64,000 bases of DNA, taken from NCBI GenBank assembly GCA_948794795.1, contig CAQGLR010000007.1:45517-109516 (forward strand), written 5' to 3'. Under the pieces are notes generated by a model that did no database searches, had not been told where the DNA came from, and was given only the letters and a program-made list of their open reading frames with translations. This DNA comes from an uncultured Lachnospiraceae bacterium (lineage in GTDB: Bacteria > Bacillota > Clostridia > Lachnospirales > Lachnospiraceae). This document shows positions 1 through 8,820 of this stretch, in pieces. Position numbers and translations under genes: made by a program. Positions within the stretch are counted from its first letter, which is position 1; every line of letters begins with the position of its first letter.

Positions 1-359
1 GCATCTGGAAATGTTATTATATTACCACTGTCTGGTATATTATCTGTAGTTTTACGTAAAAGGCGGAAATAAGGTGTACTTGTCTTTATGCATGCTGACC
101 TGGCATTTTCAGATATTATTGCAGCATAAGGATGTGTTGCGTCAATTACATAAGAATATAAATTATCTGAAAGTAAATGGCATATTTCATCAAAATCTAA
201 CCGGCTGCATATAATATTAAGATATTCTGATTCTGGAAGCATCTGCCCGCCATATTCTGTTGCTACACATATTGTACAATATATATGGTTCTGGATATAG
301 ATTTCTGCAAGCTGCCTGCCTTCGCTAGTTCCGCCAAATACCAGGATTTGTTTATCCAA
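1..359 (-). CDS. cbiJ: Precorrin-6A/cobalt-precorrin-6A reductase, 3' part off the window
   Basis: The NAD(P)H-dependent reductase of the corrin ring pathway (CobK/CbiJ family). The visible 119 residues begin MDKQILVFGGTSEGRQLAE, the family's N-terminal glycine-rich nucleotide-binding motif, and include VIDATHPYA, the second hallmark. The start is read as TTG at 359, overlapping the last 8 bases of cbiH; a GGAGGAGAA ribosome site lies just upstream inside cbiH. The gene continues beyond base 1, so the C-terminal half cannot be judged. It is the last visible gene of the minus-strand cbi operon. Confidence 0.88.
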   Translation of the reverse strand, partial: MDKQILVFGGTSEGRQLAEIYIQNHIYCTICVATEYGGQMLPESEYLNIICSRLDFDEICHLLSDNLYSYVIDATHPYAAIISENARSACIKTSTPYFRLLRKTTDNIPDSGNIITFPD

Positions 360-1098
360 TTTCTTCTCCTCCTGTTTTGTAACCACGTGGTGTAACCATT
401 TTCCCATTAATAACTTTGGTCTGTGAATTGCCAATAAATACGGTAGTAAACATATTTACAGGAGTATCCATAAGTTCTTTTAATGTATAAATTGTATAAG
501 TTTCACCATCCCTGCCAATGTTTTCTGTTATTCCGCATATTGTGTCTGGTGAAGCATATTTAAGTATTAGCTGGCATGCTTTTTTTAAATATCCGCTCCG
601 TTTTTTGCTGGAAGGGTTATAGAGGCAGATAACCATATCTGCATAAGCGGCAGCAATGAGACGTTTTTCAATTTTCTCCCAAGGTGTAAGAAGGTCACTA
701 AGGCTTATAACTGCAAAGTCTTGTATTAAAGGTGCACCAAGCAGTGCAGCACCAGAACTGGCAGCAGTTACGCCAGGTACAACTTCAAGGGTAATATCCG
801 GGTACCTGGTTCTGGTCTGGTACATTAATTCCGCCATGCCATAAATTCCTGCATCCCCGCTACATATAAGGGCTACCTGTTTTCCTTCAGAAGCTTTTTC
901 AAAGCATAATTCACATCTTTCAGCCTCTTTGGTCATGCCAGTATAGATAAATTCTTTATTATGGAAATATGGTTTAATAAGTTCTATATATACTTTGTAT
1001 CCAATAATTGTGTCGCAGGCTGAAAGGACTTCAATAGCCTTGAATGTCATATGTTCAAAATCTCCTGGCCCAATGCCTGTAATATATATTTTATTCAA
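352..1098 (-). CDS. cbiH: Precorrin-3B / cobalt-factor III C17-methyltransferase
   Basis: A SAM-dependent methyltransferase that methylates C17 and drives ring contraction in cobalamin synthesis. The protein is 248 aa, normal for CbiH/CobJ. It opens with MNKIYITGIGPGD (the GxGPGD SAM-binding loop), has CSGDAGIYGMA and VVPGVTAASSGAALLGAP in the middle, and LYNPSSKKR further on, all typical of this subgroup. The start overlaps the end of cbiG by 8 bases, so the genes are likely translationally coupled. Confidence 0.93.
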   Translation of the reverse strand: MNKIYITGIGPGDFEHMTFKAIEVLSACDTIIGYKVYIELIKPYFHNKEFIYTGMTKEAERCELCFEKASEGKQVALICSGDAGIYGMAELMYQTRTRYPDITLEVVPGVTAASSGAALLGAPLIQDFAVISLSDLLTPWEKIEKRLIAAAYADMVICLYNPSSKKRSGYLKKACQLILKYASPDTICGITENIGRDGETYTIYTLKELMDTPVNMFTTVFIGNSQTKVINGKMVTPRGYKTGGEEIG

Positions 1099-2185
1099 AA
1101 TTTATACTCCATTTTTTTATGGCGGCAGCAACAGTAATTCCATTTTCTGCCTGTTTTGTCAAGATAAGTTCTTTTTCACCTTGTGGCATAAGCGCTGCAC
1201 GTTCACATATATTGTCTGTTCCCGTTGTTTTCTTTACAAAACTGGATGGGCTTACACTATCTGTTATTGTTTCAAGTTCTGCTGCACTATAAAATAATAA
1301 AGGCAGGGAATTGTTTTCTGCAAACATTTTAATTCCTGCTTCATTTTTCTTTATATCTATTGTGGCTATATCTGATATTGCATGTATAGATATTTGTGCA
1401 GATTTAAGTGTCTTGTTTATAAAGGAAGTGATTTCATTATATGTTTTATTTTTGCGGCAGCCTGTTCCAAGTGTAATAACTTTAGGTATAAGGTGAAGTG
1501 TCTGGTTATTTTTAAATTGCCCGGTTTCTTTAAATGCTGTGAATGGTGAAATTATAATATTATAATTTGTATCAATGCAGTTATAGAAACTTTTAATCTT
1601 ATTAATAAAAAAGTTTTCTGGAATATTTCCTTTCACTTCTGCATCAGAATAAATAGCAACTGGTTTGTTTTCAATAACTGCTGCCTGGATTCTTCTGGCA
1701 TTTTCCATATTGTCTATATACAAGTTATTTTGTAAAGCAAATAAATCTATTGCAATTTTTCCATGTATATCTGATGATGTAGTAATAACTGGATTGGCAT
1801 GTATTGCAGCAGCAAGGATTTTTGTCCATTCATTTGCTTTGCCAAGGTGTCCTGAAAGTAGTGATATTATATTCTGGCCCATATCATCGGTAACTATAAC
1901 TGCAGGGTCAGTGCATTTGCTTTGTATAAATGGTGCAATGCTTCTTACAGCTATTCCGCATGCCCCTATAAATATAATAATATCATCTTCTGCAAAATGT
2001 ATGCCAGCCCATTTATCCAAAGGACAAGTTATATTTTGGATGTCCTGGTGTTTAAAGTCTTTTTTGGCTGTGTATAATGTGGCATGGCAGTTGTTTTGCT
2101 GGAGGATATTTTTAATTGTGTGGGACAGTGCTGCACCATATTTAGTAAAGCTTATTACAGAAGCTTTATAACTGGTTTTGTACAT
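1091..2185 (-). CDS. cbiG: Cobalt-precorrin-5A hydrolase CbiG
   Basis: CbiG opens the delta-lactone of cobalt-precorrin-5A and releases acetaldehyde, a step specific to the anaerobic pathway. The central region carries GACGIAVRSIAPFI, VIVTDDMGQNIISLLSGHLGKAN and the C-terminal LGTGCRKNK, all family signatures. I prefer ATG at 2185, which has GGAG six bases upstream, giving 364 aa. A longer form could start at TTG 2215, overlapping the cbiF stop. It sits between cbiF and cbiH, as in many clostridial cbi operons. Confidence 0.9.
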   Translation of the reverse strand: MYKTSYKASVISFTKYGAALSHTIKNILQQNNCHATLYTAKKDFKHQDIQNITCPLDKWAGIHFAEDDIIIFIGACGIAVRSIAPFIQSKCTDPAVIVTDDMGQNIISLLSGHLGKANEWTKILAAAIHANPVITTSSDIHGKIAIDLFALQNNLYIDNMENARRIQAAVIENKPVAIYSDAEVKGNIPENFFINKIKSFYNCIDTNYNIIISPFTAFKETGQFKNNQTLHLIPKVITLGTGCRKNKTYNEITSFINKTLKSAQISIHAISDIATIDIKKNEAGIKMFAENNSLPLLFYSAAELETITDSVSPSSFVKKTTGTDNICERAALMPQGEKELILTKQAENGITVAAAIKKWSINFE

Positions 2186-2211
2186 AAGTGTTCTCCAGTC
2201 TGGCAGGCTGT

Positions 2212-2979
2212 TCAAGATATTTCTTGGGAACTTTCCCTGTATTCTGTTGAAAAGCAGGGGTTATAAAGTTCTGAACGGTTATATCCTCCAGGTACTATAA
2301 TATTTCCTATTATTATAAGTGCAGTTTTGCTTATATTGTGTTTTTGTGCAGTTTCTTCCAGTGTGCCTATTGTGCAGATATATTTTTCTTCATCTGGCCA
2401 GGTTGCTTTATATACTATTGCAGCTGGTGTATCTGGGGAGTAGCCGCCTGATATAAGTTTCTGGCTTAAGCTGCCAGCCATGCCTGCGCTTAAGAAAAGA
2501 ACCATTGTTGCATTGTGTGCCGCAAAGCTTTCTATACTTTCGGTAGTGGGTACAGGTGTCCTGCCTTCCATACGGGTAATTATAACGCTTTGTGATATGC
2601 CAGGCAATGTATATTCAAGGTTGAGTGAAGCAGCCGCCCCGCAGAATGAACTTACTCCAGGGCAGCAGGCATATGGAATTCCAAGTTCATCAAGCTTGTC
2701 CATCTGTTCCTTTATTGCGCCATATATACTAGGGTCACCAGTATGCAGCCTTACAATTTCTGTTCCATTATTATGGGCATCTTTTATTATATCTATAACT
2801 TCTTCAAGGGTCATTCTTGCACTGTTATAAAGCTGGCATCCAGGTTTTGCATATTCAAGTAATTCTGGGTTTATAAGTGAACCTGTATATATTATTACAC
2901 CAGCTGTAGAAAGGAGTCTCTGTGCACGTACAGTTACCAGGTCTTTAGCTCCTGGACCTGCACCAACGAAATTAACCAT
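2212..2979 (-). CDS. cbiF: Cobalt-precorrin-4 / precorrin-4 C11-methyltransferase
   Basis: A SAM-dependent methyltransferase acting at C11. The 255-aa protein starts MVNFVGAGPGAKDLVTVRAQ, contains VIIYTGSLINPELL and LHTGDPSIYGAIKEQ, and ends in the usual GYNRSELY-like tail; these are CbiF/CobM hallmarks. It is five bases from cbiL and directly precedes cbiG, so it is part of one polycistronic unit. Confidence 0.94.
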   Translation of the reverse strand: MVNFVGAGPGAKDLVTVRAQRLLSTAGVIIYTGSLINPELLEYAKPGCQLYNSARMTLEEVIDIIKDAHNNGTEIVRLHTGDPSIYGAIKEQMDKLDELGIPYACCPGVSSFCGAAASLNLEYTLPGISQSVIITRMEGRTPVPTTESIESFAAHNATMVLFLSAGMAGSLSQKLISGGYSPDTPAAIVYKATWPDEEKYICTIGTLEETAQKHNISKTALIIIGNIIVPGGYNRSELYNPCFSTEYRESSQEIS

Positions 2980-2984
2980 ATAAT

Positions 2985-3671
2985 TTATTCCTCCTTAATT
3001 ATAATAAGCGAATAGTAGCTTGGATTATCAGGTATATGTTCAATGCAGTTATATACATTTTCATTTTCCATGCCGCAGTTTTCTATAAGAGTAGCAGAAA
3101 TATTCTGTTGTCTGAGTTTTTCTTTAATCTGTGGCATTTTCCGTCCTGCTTTCATAAGTACTTTGGTTCCAGGAAGATTTAATGACTCATCTATTCCATA
3201 TGTTGATGGTATTATATGAAGACATGAGGAACCATTGGCAAGACCTTCATTAATAAGGGCTGATGCTGCACAGAATGATGGTATTCCATTTATAATTTCT
3301 GTCTGGTAGCCAAGTGCTTTGGCTTTATCATGTATATAAATATATGTTGAATATATTGCAGGGTCGCCAAGTGTAAGAAATGCAATATCATTACCTGTAT
3401 TTAGTATATCTGTAATTATTGCCATAGCTTTATTATGGCTTTCTTCAAGTATATCCGGGTTTTTGGTCATAGGCATTTCTATACAGATACAGTTTTTATC
3501 TTTTATAGAAGGTATTGCAGAAAGTGCAATCTGGTAACTTATGGCATTTTCTTTAATTTTATTTGGTACTGCTATATAATTACATTTTTTAATTATTTTT
3601 ATAGCTTTAAGTGTTATAAGTTCTGGGTCTCCAGGACCTGTGCCAACACCATATAATTTTCCTTTGTCCAA
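2985..3671 (-). CDS. cbiL: Cobalt-factor II / precorrin-2 C20-methyltransferase
   Basis: A SAM-dependent methyltransferase at C20, the first ring methylation after cobalt insertion in the anaerobic route. The 228-aa protein has LYGVGTGPGDPELITLKAIK at the N-terminus, FLTLGDPAIYSTY and a GIPSFCAASA loop, diagnostic of CbiL/CobI. Start is ATG at 3671 with an AGGGA ribosome site. It lies between cbiD and cbiF with short spacing. Confidence 0.93.
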   Translation of the reverse strand: MDKGKLYGVGTGPGDPELITLKAIKIIKKCNYIAVPNKIKENAISYQIALSAIPSIKDKNCICIEMPMTKNPDILEESHNKAMAIITDILNTGNDIAFLTLGDPAIYSTYIYIHDKAKALGYQTEIINGIPSFCAASALINEGLANGSSCLHIIPSTYGIDESLNLPGTKVLMKAGRKMPQIKEKLRQQNISATLIENCGMENENVYNCIEHIPDNPSYYSLIIIKEE

Positions 3672-3724
3672 TATTAGTCCCTCTCTATGTTTCTATATAT
3701 TTTATAATGTGTATTGTTATATAT

Positions 3725-4855
3725 TTATAAAAGCATTTTTATAAATTCATTGGCTTTGTTTGACATTGCAAGTGTACCTGCCTGGTTTGAAAAAACTATT
3801 ACTTCAATTTCAATCTGGTTTTCTGTCCTGTTCTTCATATTGGAAAGTATTTTTTCAAGCATAATGTCCATTGTTTTGTTTAAGATATTTTGTTTTTCAA
3901 GGATGGGTATTGCTTCATCTGTTGTAGTACACTTAAGTATATTATAAGCAGTTTCTATATTACATCCTGCAAGGACTGCGCATGAACACAGTGTTTCCAT
4001 CCGGGCATCTGCAACTTTTGAATGTGTATTCATAATTCCTGCTGCAATTTTTATAAGTTTGCCTATATGGCCTATAAAAAGTATTTTCTTAAATCCAAGC
4101 ATAAATGCCATATCAAGTGTTTCTCCTATGAAATTACTGCATTTAAGCCCTTGTTCCAAATCAATGCCCCATGTTTCCCTGGCAAAATTCCTGCCATAGT
4201 TGCCAGGTGATATTAATAAAACTTCATTATCTTTATCCTGGGATTTCTTTTGTTTCATTTCTATATAGATTGTATCAATTAATGCTTTTTCACTCATAGG
4301 TTCTATAATTCCACTTGTGCCAAGTATTGATATGCCGCCTTTTATTCCAAGCCTTGGATTAAATGTTTTTTTGGCAAGTTCTTCTCCTTCTGGAACTGAT
4401 ATTATTATTTTAAGCCCGCTTTCCAGACCTGCATTTTCAAGTTCTTCTAATGCTGCTTGTTTAATCATTTTCCTAGGGACACTGTTAATGGCAGCAGCAC
4501 CTTCTGGCTGTTCAAGGCCAGGTTTTGTTATACGTCCTATGCCTGTCCCTCCATCTATTATAATACCAGATGGTTCAAAGCTGGCTTTTGAATAAACCAG
4601 TATACCGTTTGTACAGTCTGCATCATCACCTGCATCTTTTTTTACTGCACACATAACATAATTATTTGTTATAGTAGTATTAAGGATTTCAAGGTTTAGT
4701 GTTATGCCTTTTGGTGTATTTATTTTAATTTCTTTAACTGGTATCTGTGTAAGCAGCATCCTTACTGCAGCTTTAGTTGCAGCAGCAGCGCAGGTACCAG
4801 TTGTATATCCACATCTTAGTTTTTTATGGTTCTTGTAGACATATCCAGAAGTCAT
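3725..4855 (-). CDS. cbiD: Cobalt-precorrin-5B C1-methyltransferase CbiD
   Basis: SAM-dependent C1 methyltransferase of the anaerobic cobalamin route; CbiD is a fold of its own, unrelated to CbiH/F/L. The 376-aa protein begins with the diagnostic LRCGYTTGTCAAAATKAA segment, continues with DAGDDADCTNG and GGTGIGRITKPGL, and has FIGHIGKLIKIAAGIMNTHS near residue 260. Eighteen bases separate it from cbiK. Confidence 0.95.
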   Translation of the reverse strand: MTSGYVYKNHKKLRCGYTTGTCAAAATKAAVRMLLTQIPVKEIKINTPKGITLNLEILNTTITNNYVMCAVKKDAGDDADCTNGILVYSKASFEPSGIIIDGGTGIGRITKPGLEQPEGAAAINSVPRKMIKQAALEELENAGLESGLKIIISVPEGEELAKKTFNPRLGIKGGISILGTSGIIEPMSEKALIDTIYIEMKQKKSQDKDNEVLLISPGNYGRNFARETWGIDLEQGLKCSNFIGETLDMAFMLGFKKILFIGHIGKLIKIAAGIMNTHSKVADARMETLCSCAVLAGCNIETAYNILKCTTTDEAIPILEKQNILNKTMDIMLEKILSNMKNRTENQIEIEVIVFSNQAGTLAMSNKANEFIKMLL

Positions 4856-4872
4856 ATATGTGCCTTTCTATT

Positions 4873-5655
4873 TTATCCAATTATATCTTCCAGATGTGCT
4901 AAATAAAGATTTTGTATTTCTGGAATTTCACCAAGCCCTTGTGTTATAACTATAACATTATATCCAAGTTTGTAAAGCCTGTTTTTCCATGAATTTTCTT
5001 TATTGCCAGCCATATCATTGTGGGCGTGGTCACCAGCAGTTACCATAAATGGTATAAGTGTTATATTTTTGTATGAGTGTTCTTTTAGTGTGTTTAATGT
5101 GTTGTCAAAATCAGGGAATCCTTCTACTGTTGAAACAAATACATTTGAAAATCCCTTTTGGTTTAATGTGTATTGGAACTGGCTGTAACATTTATTAGCA
5201 GAATGTTCACTTCCATGCCCCATAAGTATAACGGCGCTGTCACTGCTGGTATTATCAAATCCATACTGGTGGTTAAGTATATCAGCAGTTAGTTCAAAAT
5301 CTTTATCGGAAGATAAAAGTGGCATTGCAGTTTTTATAATATTAAATTTATCTTTATATTTACCAGCAGCAGCAAGTATTTTATTATACTCTCCGCCAGG
5401 AATTATATGGGTTGGCTGTATATAGATATTGTCTATGCCATCTTCTGATATTTTCTGTAGTGCCTGACAGGTATCAGGTATAAAAACACCTTCATTTTCA
5501 TGTATGCATTTTTGAACAACTTTGCTTGTATATGCTTTGTATACTGAAAAGCTTTTATAGGTTGATGATATTGTATTTTCTATTTGTTCTATTGAAAGTT
5601 TTCTTGCTTCTTTATATGTAGTTCCAAAGCTTACTATTAAAATTCCGTTTTTCAT
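4873..5655 (-). CDS. cbiK: Sirohydrochlorin cobaltochelatase CbiK
   Basis: Inserts cobalt into (factor II) sirohydrochlorin; ATP-independent class II chelatase. The 260-aa protein starts MKNGILIVSFGTTYKEARK, a CbiK signature. Metal- and substrate-binding histidines are visible in QPTHIIPGGEY, LMGHGSEHSAN and GDHAHNDMAG. No signal peptide is seen, so it should be cytoplasmic, unlike the exported CbiK of Desulfovibrio. It is the second gene of the operon, after cbiC. Confidence 0.94.
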   Translation of the reverse strand: MKNGILIVSFGTTYKEARKLSIEQIENTISSTYKSFSVYKAYTSKVVQKCIHENEGVFIPDTCQALQKISEDGIDNIYIQPTHIIPGGEYNKILAAAGKYKDKFNIIKTAMPLLSSDKDFELTADILNHQYGFDNTSSDSAVILMGHGSEHSANKCYSQFQYTLNQKGFSNVFVSTVEGFPDFDNTLNTLKEHSYKNITLIPFMVTAGDHAHNDMAGNKENSWKNRLYKLGYNVIVITQGLGEIPEIQNLYLAHLEDIIG

Positions 5656-5722
5656 AACCAGCCTCTTTTCTATTGGAAGTGTTGTTTATATTATAATGAT
5701 AAATGTTTTCTGTATTATAAAA

Positions 5723-6355
5723 TTATAACATATATAACAGGGCATTGCATATTGCTGCTGCTATATTACTGCCTCCTTTGCGTCCTCTGGATATTATGCA
5801 GGGGATATCTGTCTGTATTATAAGTTCTTTGGCCTGTACTACATTAACAAAACCTACAGGTACACCAATTACAAGTCCAGGATTAATAATTCCCTCTTGA
5901 TAAAGTTCGTATATACGTATAAGGGCAGTAGGTGCATTGCCTGTTACAAAGATAACAGGTTCTTTAATATCTGCTGCTTTGTCTATACAAGCAGCAGAGC
6001 GTGTAGTATTATTTTGCTTTGCAGCGAGTGCAACATCTTTATCATCTATAAAATTATAAATTTTGCAATTATAATTGTATAATACTTTTTTATTTATACC
6101 TGAAAATGCCATTTTTGTATCAGTAACGATATTTGCACCATTTTTTAATAAGTTTAAAGCCTGTGTTATTACATTTTCTGAAAAATATAAGTTCTGGGCA
6201 TATTCAAAATCGGCAGAGGCATGTATTGCACGTTTAATAACAGGAGCGTGTTCTTCATTTAGTGTTATTCCAAGCTGCACAAGTTCTTGTGAGATTATTT
6301 CCATGCTTCTATTTTCTATTTCAGAGGGAGTTATATTTTCTAATTGGATTTTCAT
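5723..6355 (-). CDS. cbiC: Cobalt-precorrin-8 methylmutase CbiC
   Basis: Moves the C11 methyl group to C12 to yield cobyrinate. The 210-aa protein contains RAIHASADFEYAQN, with the catalytic histidine, then ITDTKMAFSGI-type sequence (VTDTKMAFSGI) and GVPVGFVNVVQAKE near the C-terminus; all are family signatures. It is the first gene of the minus-strand cbi operon. The promoter must lie in the short gap before the decayed gene upstream or further out; no cobalamin riboswitch is recognisable there. Confidence 0.94.
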   Translation of the reverse strand: MKIQLENITPSEIENRSMEIISQELVQLGITLNEEHAPVIKRAIHASADFEYAQNLYFSENVITQALNLLKNGANIVTDTKMAFSGINKKVLYNYNCKIYNFIDDKDVALAAKQNNTTRSAACIDKAADIKEPVIFVTGNAPTALIRIYELYQEGIINPGLVIGVPVGFVNVVQAKELIIQTDIPCIISRGRKGGSNIAAAICNALLYML

Positions 6356-6392
6356 ATATTTACCTCATTTTATTTATAAGTATTTATTTTTT

Positions 6393-6968
6393 TTACATTA
6401 CTTTACAACTCTTTTTGCAAAAACATATGCCATATTTTTTGATAACTATGTATCCATCATAAATAAGTTCTTCGTCATAATGTTTATCATCTATTTGCTG
6501 TAATGCCTTTTGGCACATACTTTCCATTTCTGTAAATTTTTGTGCGTATTTTAATTCAAGGATTATTGCAGGCAGGTTTTCATCATATGGTTTTAATACA
6601 ATAAAAGGAAACTATATTGTCATAAAAGCCATTAAAATAAGTATCTTCAAGTGATATATCATATTCATCAAGCAGTATAATTACTTTTTGCTGGTGGTAT
6701 TTTTCAAGGCATTTTGATAAAAATGCAATTGATTTGGCATATGTAAGGCTGTCTGGCTGATTTTAATGATATAAATATTACTGGGTATTTTCCTAGGTGT
6801 TTTGTGTATTCTTCTCTTGTTTCTATAATTTTTTCCCTTGGAAGTATAAAGTATTATCTGTTTGTGTACCATATGGAGGAATTTCTTTTTCAAAAAAAGT
6901 TTGTAACATGCTTTTATCATTTTTCTGTAAAATTCTATTCCCGTTGGCAATGGTGTTATTTTTTGCAT
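6393..6968 (-). pseudogene. Decayed AAA-ATPase-like / PD-(D/E)XK nuclease-like gene
   Basis: The minus strand holds scattered pieces of the common DUF1703-type protein (AAA-ATPase-like domain plus C-terminal nuclease-like domain). The start MQKITPLPTGIEFY has a good AAGGAGA site. In shifting frames follow FEKEIPPYGTQTDN, EEYTKHLGKYPVIFISLKSA and finally LPAIILELKYAQKFTEMES and QIDDKHYDEELIYDGYIVIKKYGI, ending at TAA 6393-6395. A normal member is about 500-570 aa; here only some 190 codons remain, with several frameshifts and large internal deletions. These genes are abundant in gut Clostridia; this copy is dead. Confidence 0.72.
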
Positions 6969-7167
6969 GTAAAATATCTCCTTTTTGTTGCAATAAAGGG
7001 AAAGTGAAAGTGTGTAAGTAAATTTGTAATATGCATGTTATATAAAATAGTTTTCTCTATACCAGCAATCTTTTTTAATGTTATCATATGTCAAATAAAA
7101 AATAAAGTATTTATCTTTTTAAGTTTCAATTTTATTATTACAAATGTAATTAAAGTGGGGATATAAA
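6969..7167. other. AT-rich intergenic stretch
   Basis: Between the decayed gene and the transposase scrap I see no supported gene, repeat or terminator. The sequence is AT-rich with no open frame of note. Confidence 0.5.
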
Positions 7168-7278
7168 ATGTTTCTGCTGGTTTATGAAGAGGAAATAACC
7201 GGAAACAGCACAGAAAGTCATATAAGCCATGTCATTCCCTCACGTTTAAGTTCCAGTGCAACAGAAATGGTTATTTAA
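7168..7278 (+). mobile_element. ISLre2-type (UPF0236) transposase C-terminal scrap
   Basis: A 36-codon frame reads EEEITGNSTESHISHV followed by PSRLSSSATEMV. This resembles the conserved stretch GxSTEGHVSHVLSSRLSSRPM of ISLre2/UPF0236 transposases. The rest of the transposase and both element ends are missing, so this is a remnant. It marks an old insertion at the edge of the accessory island. The assignment is by eye on a short segment. Confidence 0.55.
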
Positions 7279-7397
7279 TATGATACCAATAGTTGTATAT
7301 GTTAATGTATTTAGAAACGCTAGAATATACATACCTTTCTATATGCCTAAGTAAAGTTACATTATCCACAAATTATTATTTTGTTGAAAACATTTCT

Positions 7398-7425
7398 TTG
7401 ACATGATAGAATAAAACCATAAATA
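7398..7425 (+). promoter_or_regulatory. Possible sigma-A promoter
   Basis: TTGACA at 7398-7403 and TAAATA at 7420-7425, spaced by 16 bases, sit just before the 58-aa ORF at 7440. The -35 is perfect; the -10 is imperfect. Confidence 0.4.
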
Positions 7426-7439
7426 CAACTGAGAGGCAG

Positions 7440-7616
7440 GTGAGCAGATTGGAAGATTCTGTAAAGCAACAGAACCTATTTTCAGATATTTCGACTGACA
7501 GGACAGACGAATCAGCAAAGCATAAGATTAAGGATAATATGCATCAAATATTGATGGCATGTGCAACGTATTTAACAGAGACCTACGGAATAGAACTGAA
7601 ATTGATATATAGTTAA
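7440..7616 (+). CDS. Small hypothetical protein (58 aa)
   Basis: A short frame starting at GTG 7440 (or TTG 7449) with GAGAGG/GGTGAG purine-rich sequence before it and a plausible promoter at 7398. The product is polar at the N-terminus (SVKQQNLFSDISTD) and ends in a more hydrophobic segment, LMACATYLTETYGIELKLI. I do not recognise a family. It lies upstream of the retron and may be a real small protein or a fragment of a lost gene. Confidence 0.35.
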   Translation: MSRLEDSVKQQNLFSDISTDRTDESAKHKIKDNMHQILMACATYLTETYGIELKLIYS

Positions 7617-7944
7617 AAATTGGTGTGAATTGTTATGAGTACTGCTGAACCATTATATATTTTGCTTCTAAAACTTTTAGAGGTCTTGAAAAATATGTAA
7701 AATGGGTAGGTTAAAAAGCGTGGAATAAATACAAAGGTGTATTGAAATCATGTAAATGAAACGAGTTCAAGTAGGAAGAAAATAACGGAAGGTTCTGTAA
7801 ATATTGGTTTCTTGATCTGGATATAAATAGAACATAGGCAAAAGATTCAATCAATCTATCTATCTATAATATATAAAAGCATGTGATGATATTTTTAGAA
7901 ATAAGATTTGTTTGTTAAATCATTTTGGAGTTGGAGGGGACAGA
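7617..7944. other. Noncoding stretch before the retron
   Basis: No supported ORF. Broken frames read like a degraded gene (for example KWVG, then AWNKYKGVLKS), but no family can be named. A TATAAT at 7865-7870 could be the -10 of a promoter for the retron; no good -35 is seen at the right distance. Confidence 0.35.
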
Positions 7945-8655
7945 GTGAAAAATTTTATTCCTGTTATGAGAGCAAAACGACTGCTTGAAATGAAATCATA
8001 TATAGATAAAGGATATGAGATTCAAGATAAAAAACGTTATAGTATGTTGCAGAATGTTAAATTGAATTATATGAATGAATGGTATGAGTATGGTGTTCAG
8101 ATTACTCAAGATGAATTTTATTTTCATATCATTAAAGATAAAGCTAATATATATTTGTCGATAATTGAAATATATCATTTATTGCTTGATTTTAATGAAA
8201 TTGACAGTGGATATTTTGTGAGTTGTATAAAAAGACAGCTTAGGCAAAAAGTTTCACAGCGAAGTGAGTTTATAAGCCAAGACTTACCATTTAAGATTGC
8301 AAAGCCGGTTGAAATTAAAAAAGAGATATGTGTTAATGTTTCGCAAACAGGTATTCAAATTACAAACAAAGAGTTGTTTTTATTGTTGTTGCTAATACAA
8401 GAGAAGAGCAATGCATTATTTAAAAGAAGTGTCGGAATTAAACGTTCTTATGCCAATGGTATATTTAGGTTATTAGTTGTTTTACTAGAAAAGAATAAAG
8501 ATGATGAATTGTTAGAATGCTTGGGATGGAAATGGAATGAAGAAAGTAATATGTTTATGTTTTTGACAAAATCGAAAAGGGTTGGAAGAGGGGCATATAA
8601 ATACTATTTGACAAAAGCAGAATATAGTGATAGGATGAATGTAAAGAAATCCTAG
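7945..8655 (+). CDS. Retron-associated protein of unknown fold (236 aa)
   Basis: I choose GTG 7945 because GGAGGGGA ends five bases upstream; a TTG at 7912 would give a longer form. The protein is basic and mostly helical by composition, with a hydrophobic helix ITNKELFLLLLLIQEK near residue 145 and a C-terminal KSKRVGRGAYKYYLTKAEY segment that could contact nucleic acid. I recognise no named domain. Its stop codon lies inside the a1 repeat of the retron RNA, so it is embedded in the retron locus. In the Ec86-type (type II) retron the effector carries a winged-helix part next to its NDT-like part; this protein may supply that role separately. That is inference from context only. Confidence 0.75.
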   Translation: MKNFIPVMRAKRLLEMKSYIDKGYEIQDKKRYSMLQNVKLNYMNEWYEYGVQITQDEFYFHIIKDKANIYLSIIEIYHLLLDFNEIDSGYFVSCIKRQLRQKVSQRSEFISQDLPFKIAKPVEIKKEICVNVSQTGIQITNKELFLLLLLIQEKSNALFKRSVGIKRSYANGIFRLLVVLLEKNKDDELLECLGWKWNEESNMFMFLTKSKRVGRGAYKYYLTKAEYSDRMNVKKS

Positions 8656-8799
8656 TGTTTGTCTATGACAAAGATATAAAAAGGAGTTTTTAGCAATAGG
8701 AAAAGTAAGAAGAAAGCAATGTCCTTACTTTCCTCGCGCGCCTGCGCTCGAAAAGCGCAGCCATTGCTTTCTTCTTCCTTTTCCTACTGGTAGGATTTC
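8646..8799 (+). ncRNA. Retron msr-msd RNA
   Basis: The segment has the layout of a retron RNA. a1 (GAAATCCTA, 8646-8654) is perfectly complementary to a2 (TAGGATTTC, 8791-8799). A small msr-like hairpin TTGTC/GACAA is at 8659-8671. A very long msd stem follows: 8694-8721 pairs with 8762-8789, 28 positions with two mismatches. Its tip carries a second hairpin, CTGCGCT at 8742-8748 with AGCGCAG at 8754-8760. The G just after a1 (8655) is a candidate priming guanosine. The RNA ends 21 bases before the reverse transcriptase gene, the usual retron arrangement. Exact msr/msd borders are not determinable from sequence alone. Confidence 0.85.
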
Positions 8800-8820
8800 T
8801 TTTTTGTGTAAGGAGGACAT

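Noticed and set aside
7200..7280. Possible cobalamin riboswitch upstream of the cbi operon
   Set aside because: Read on the minus strand it lacks the B12 box and the conserved core; the segment is better explained as a transposase remnant on the plus strand.
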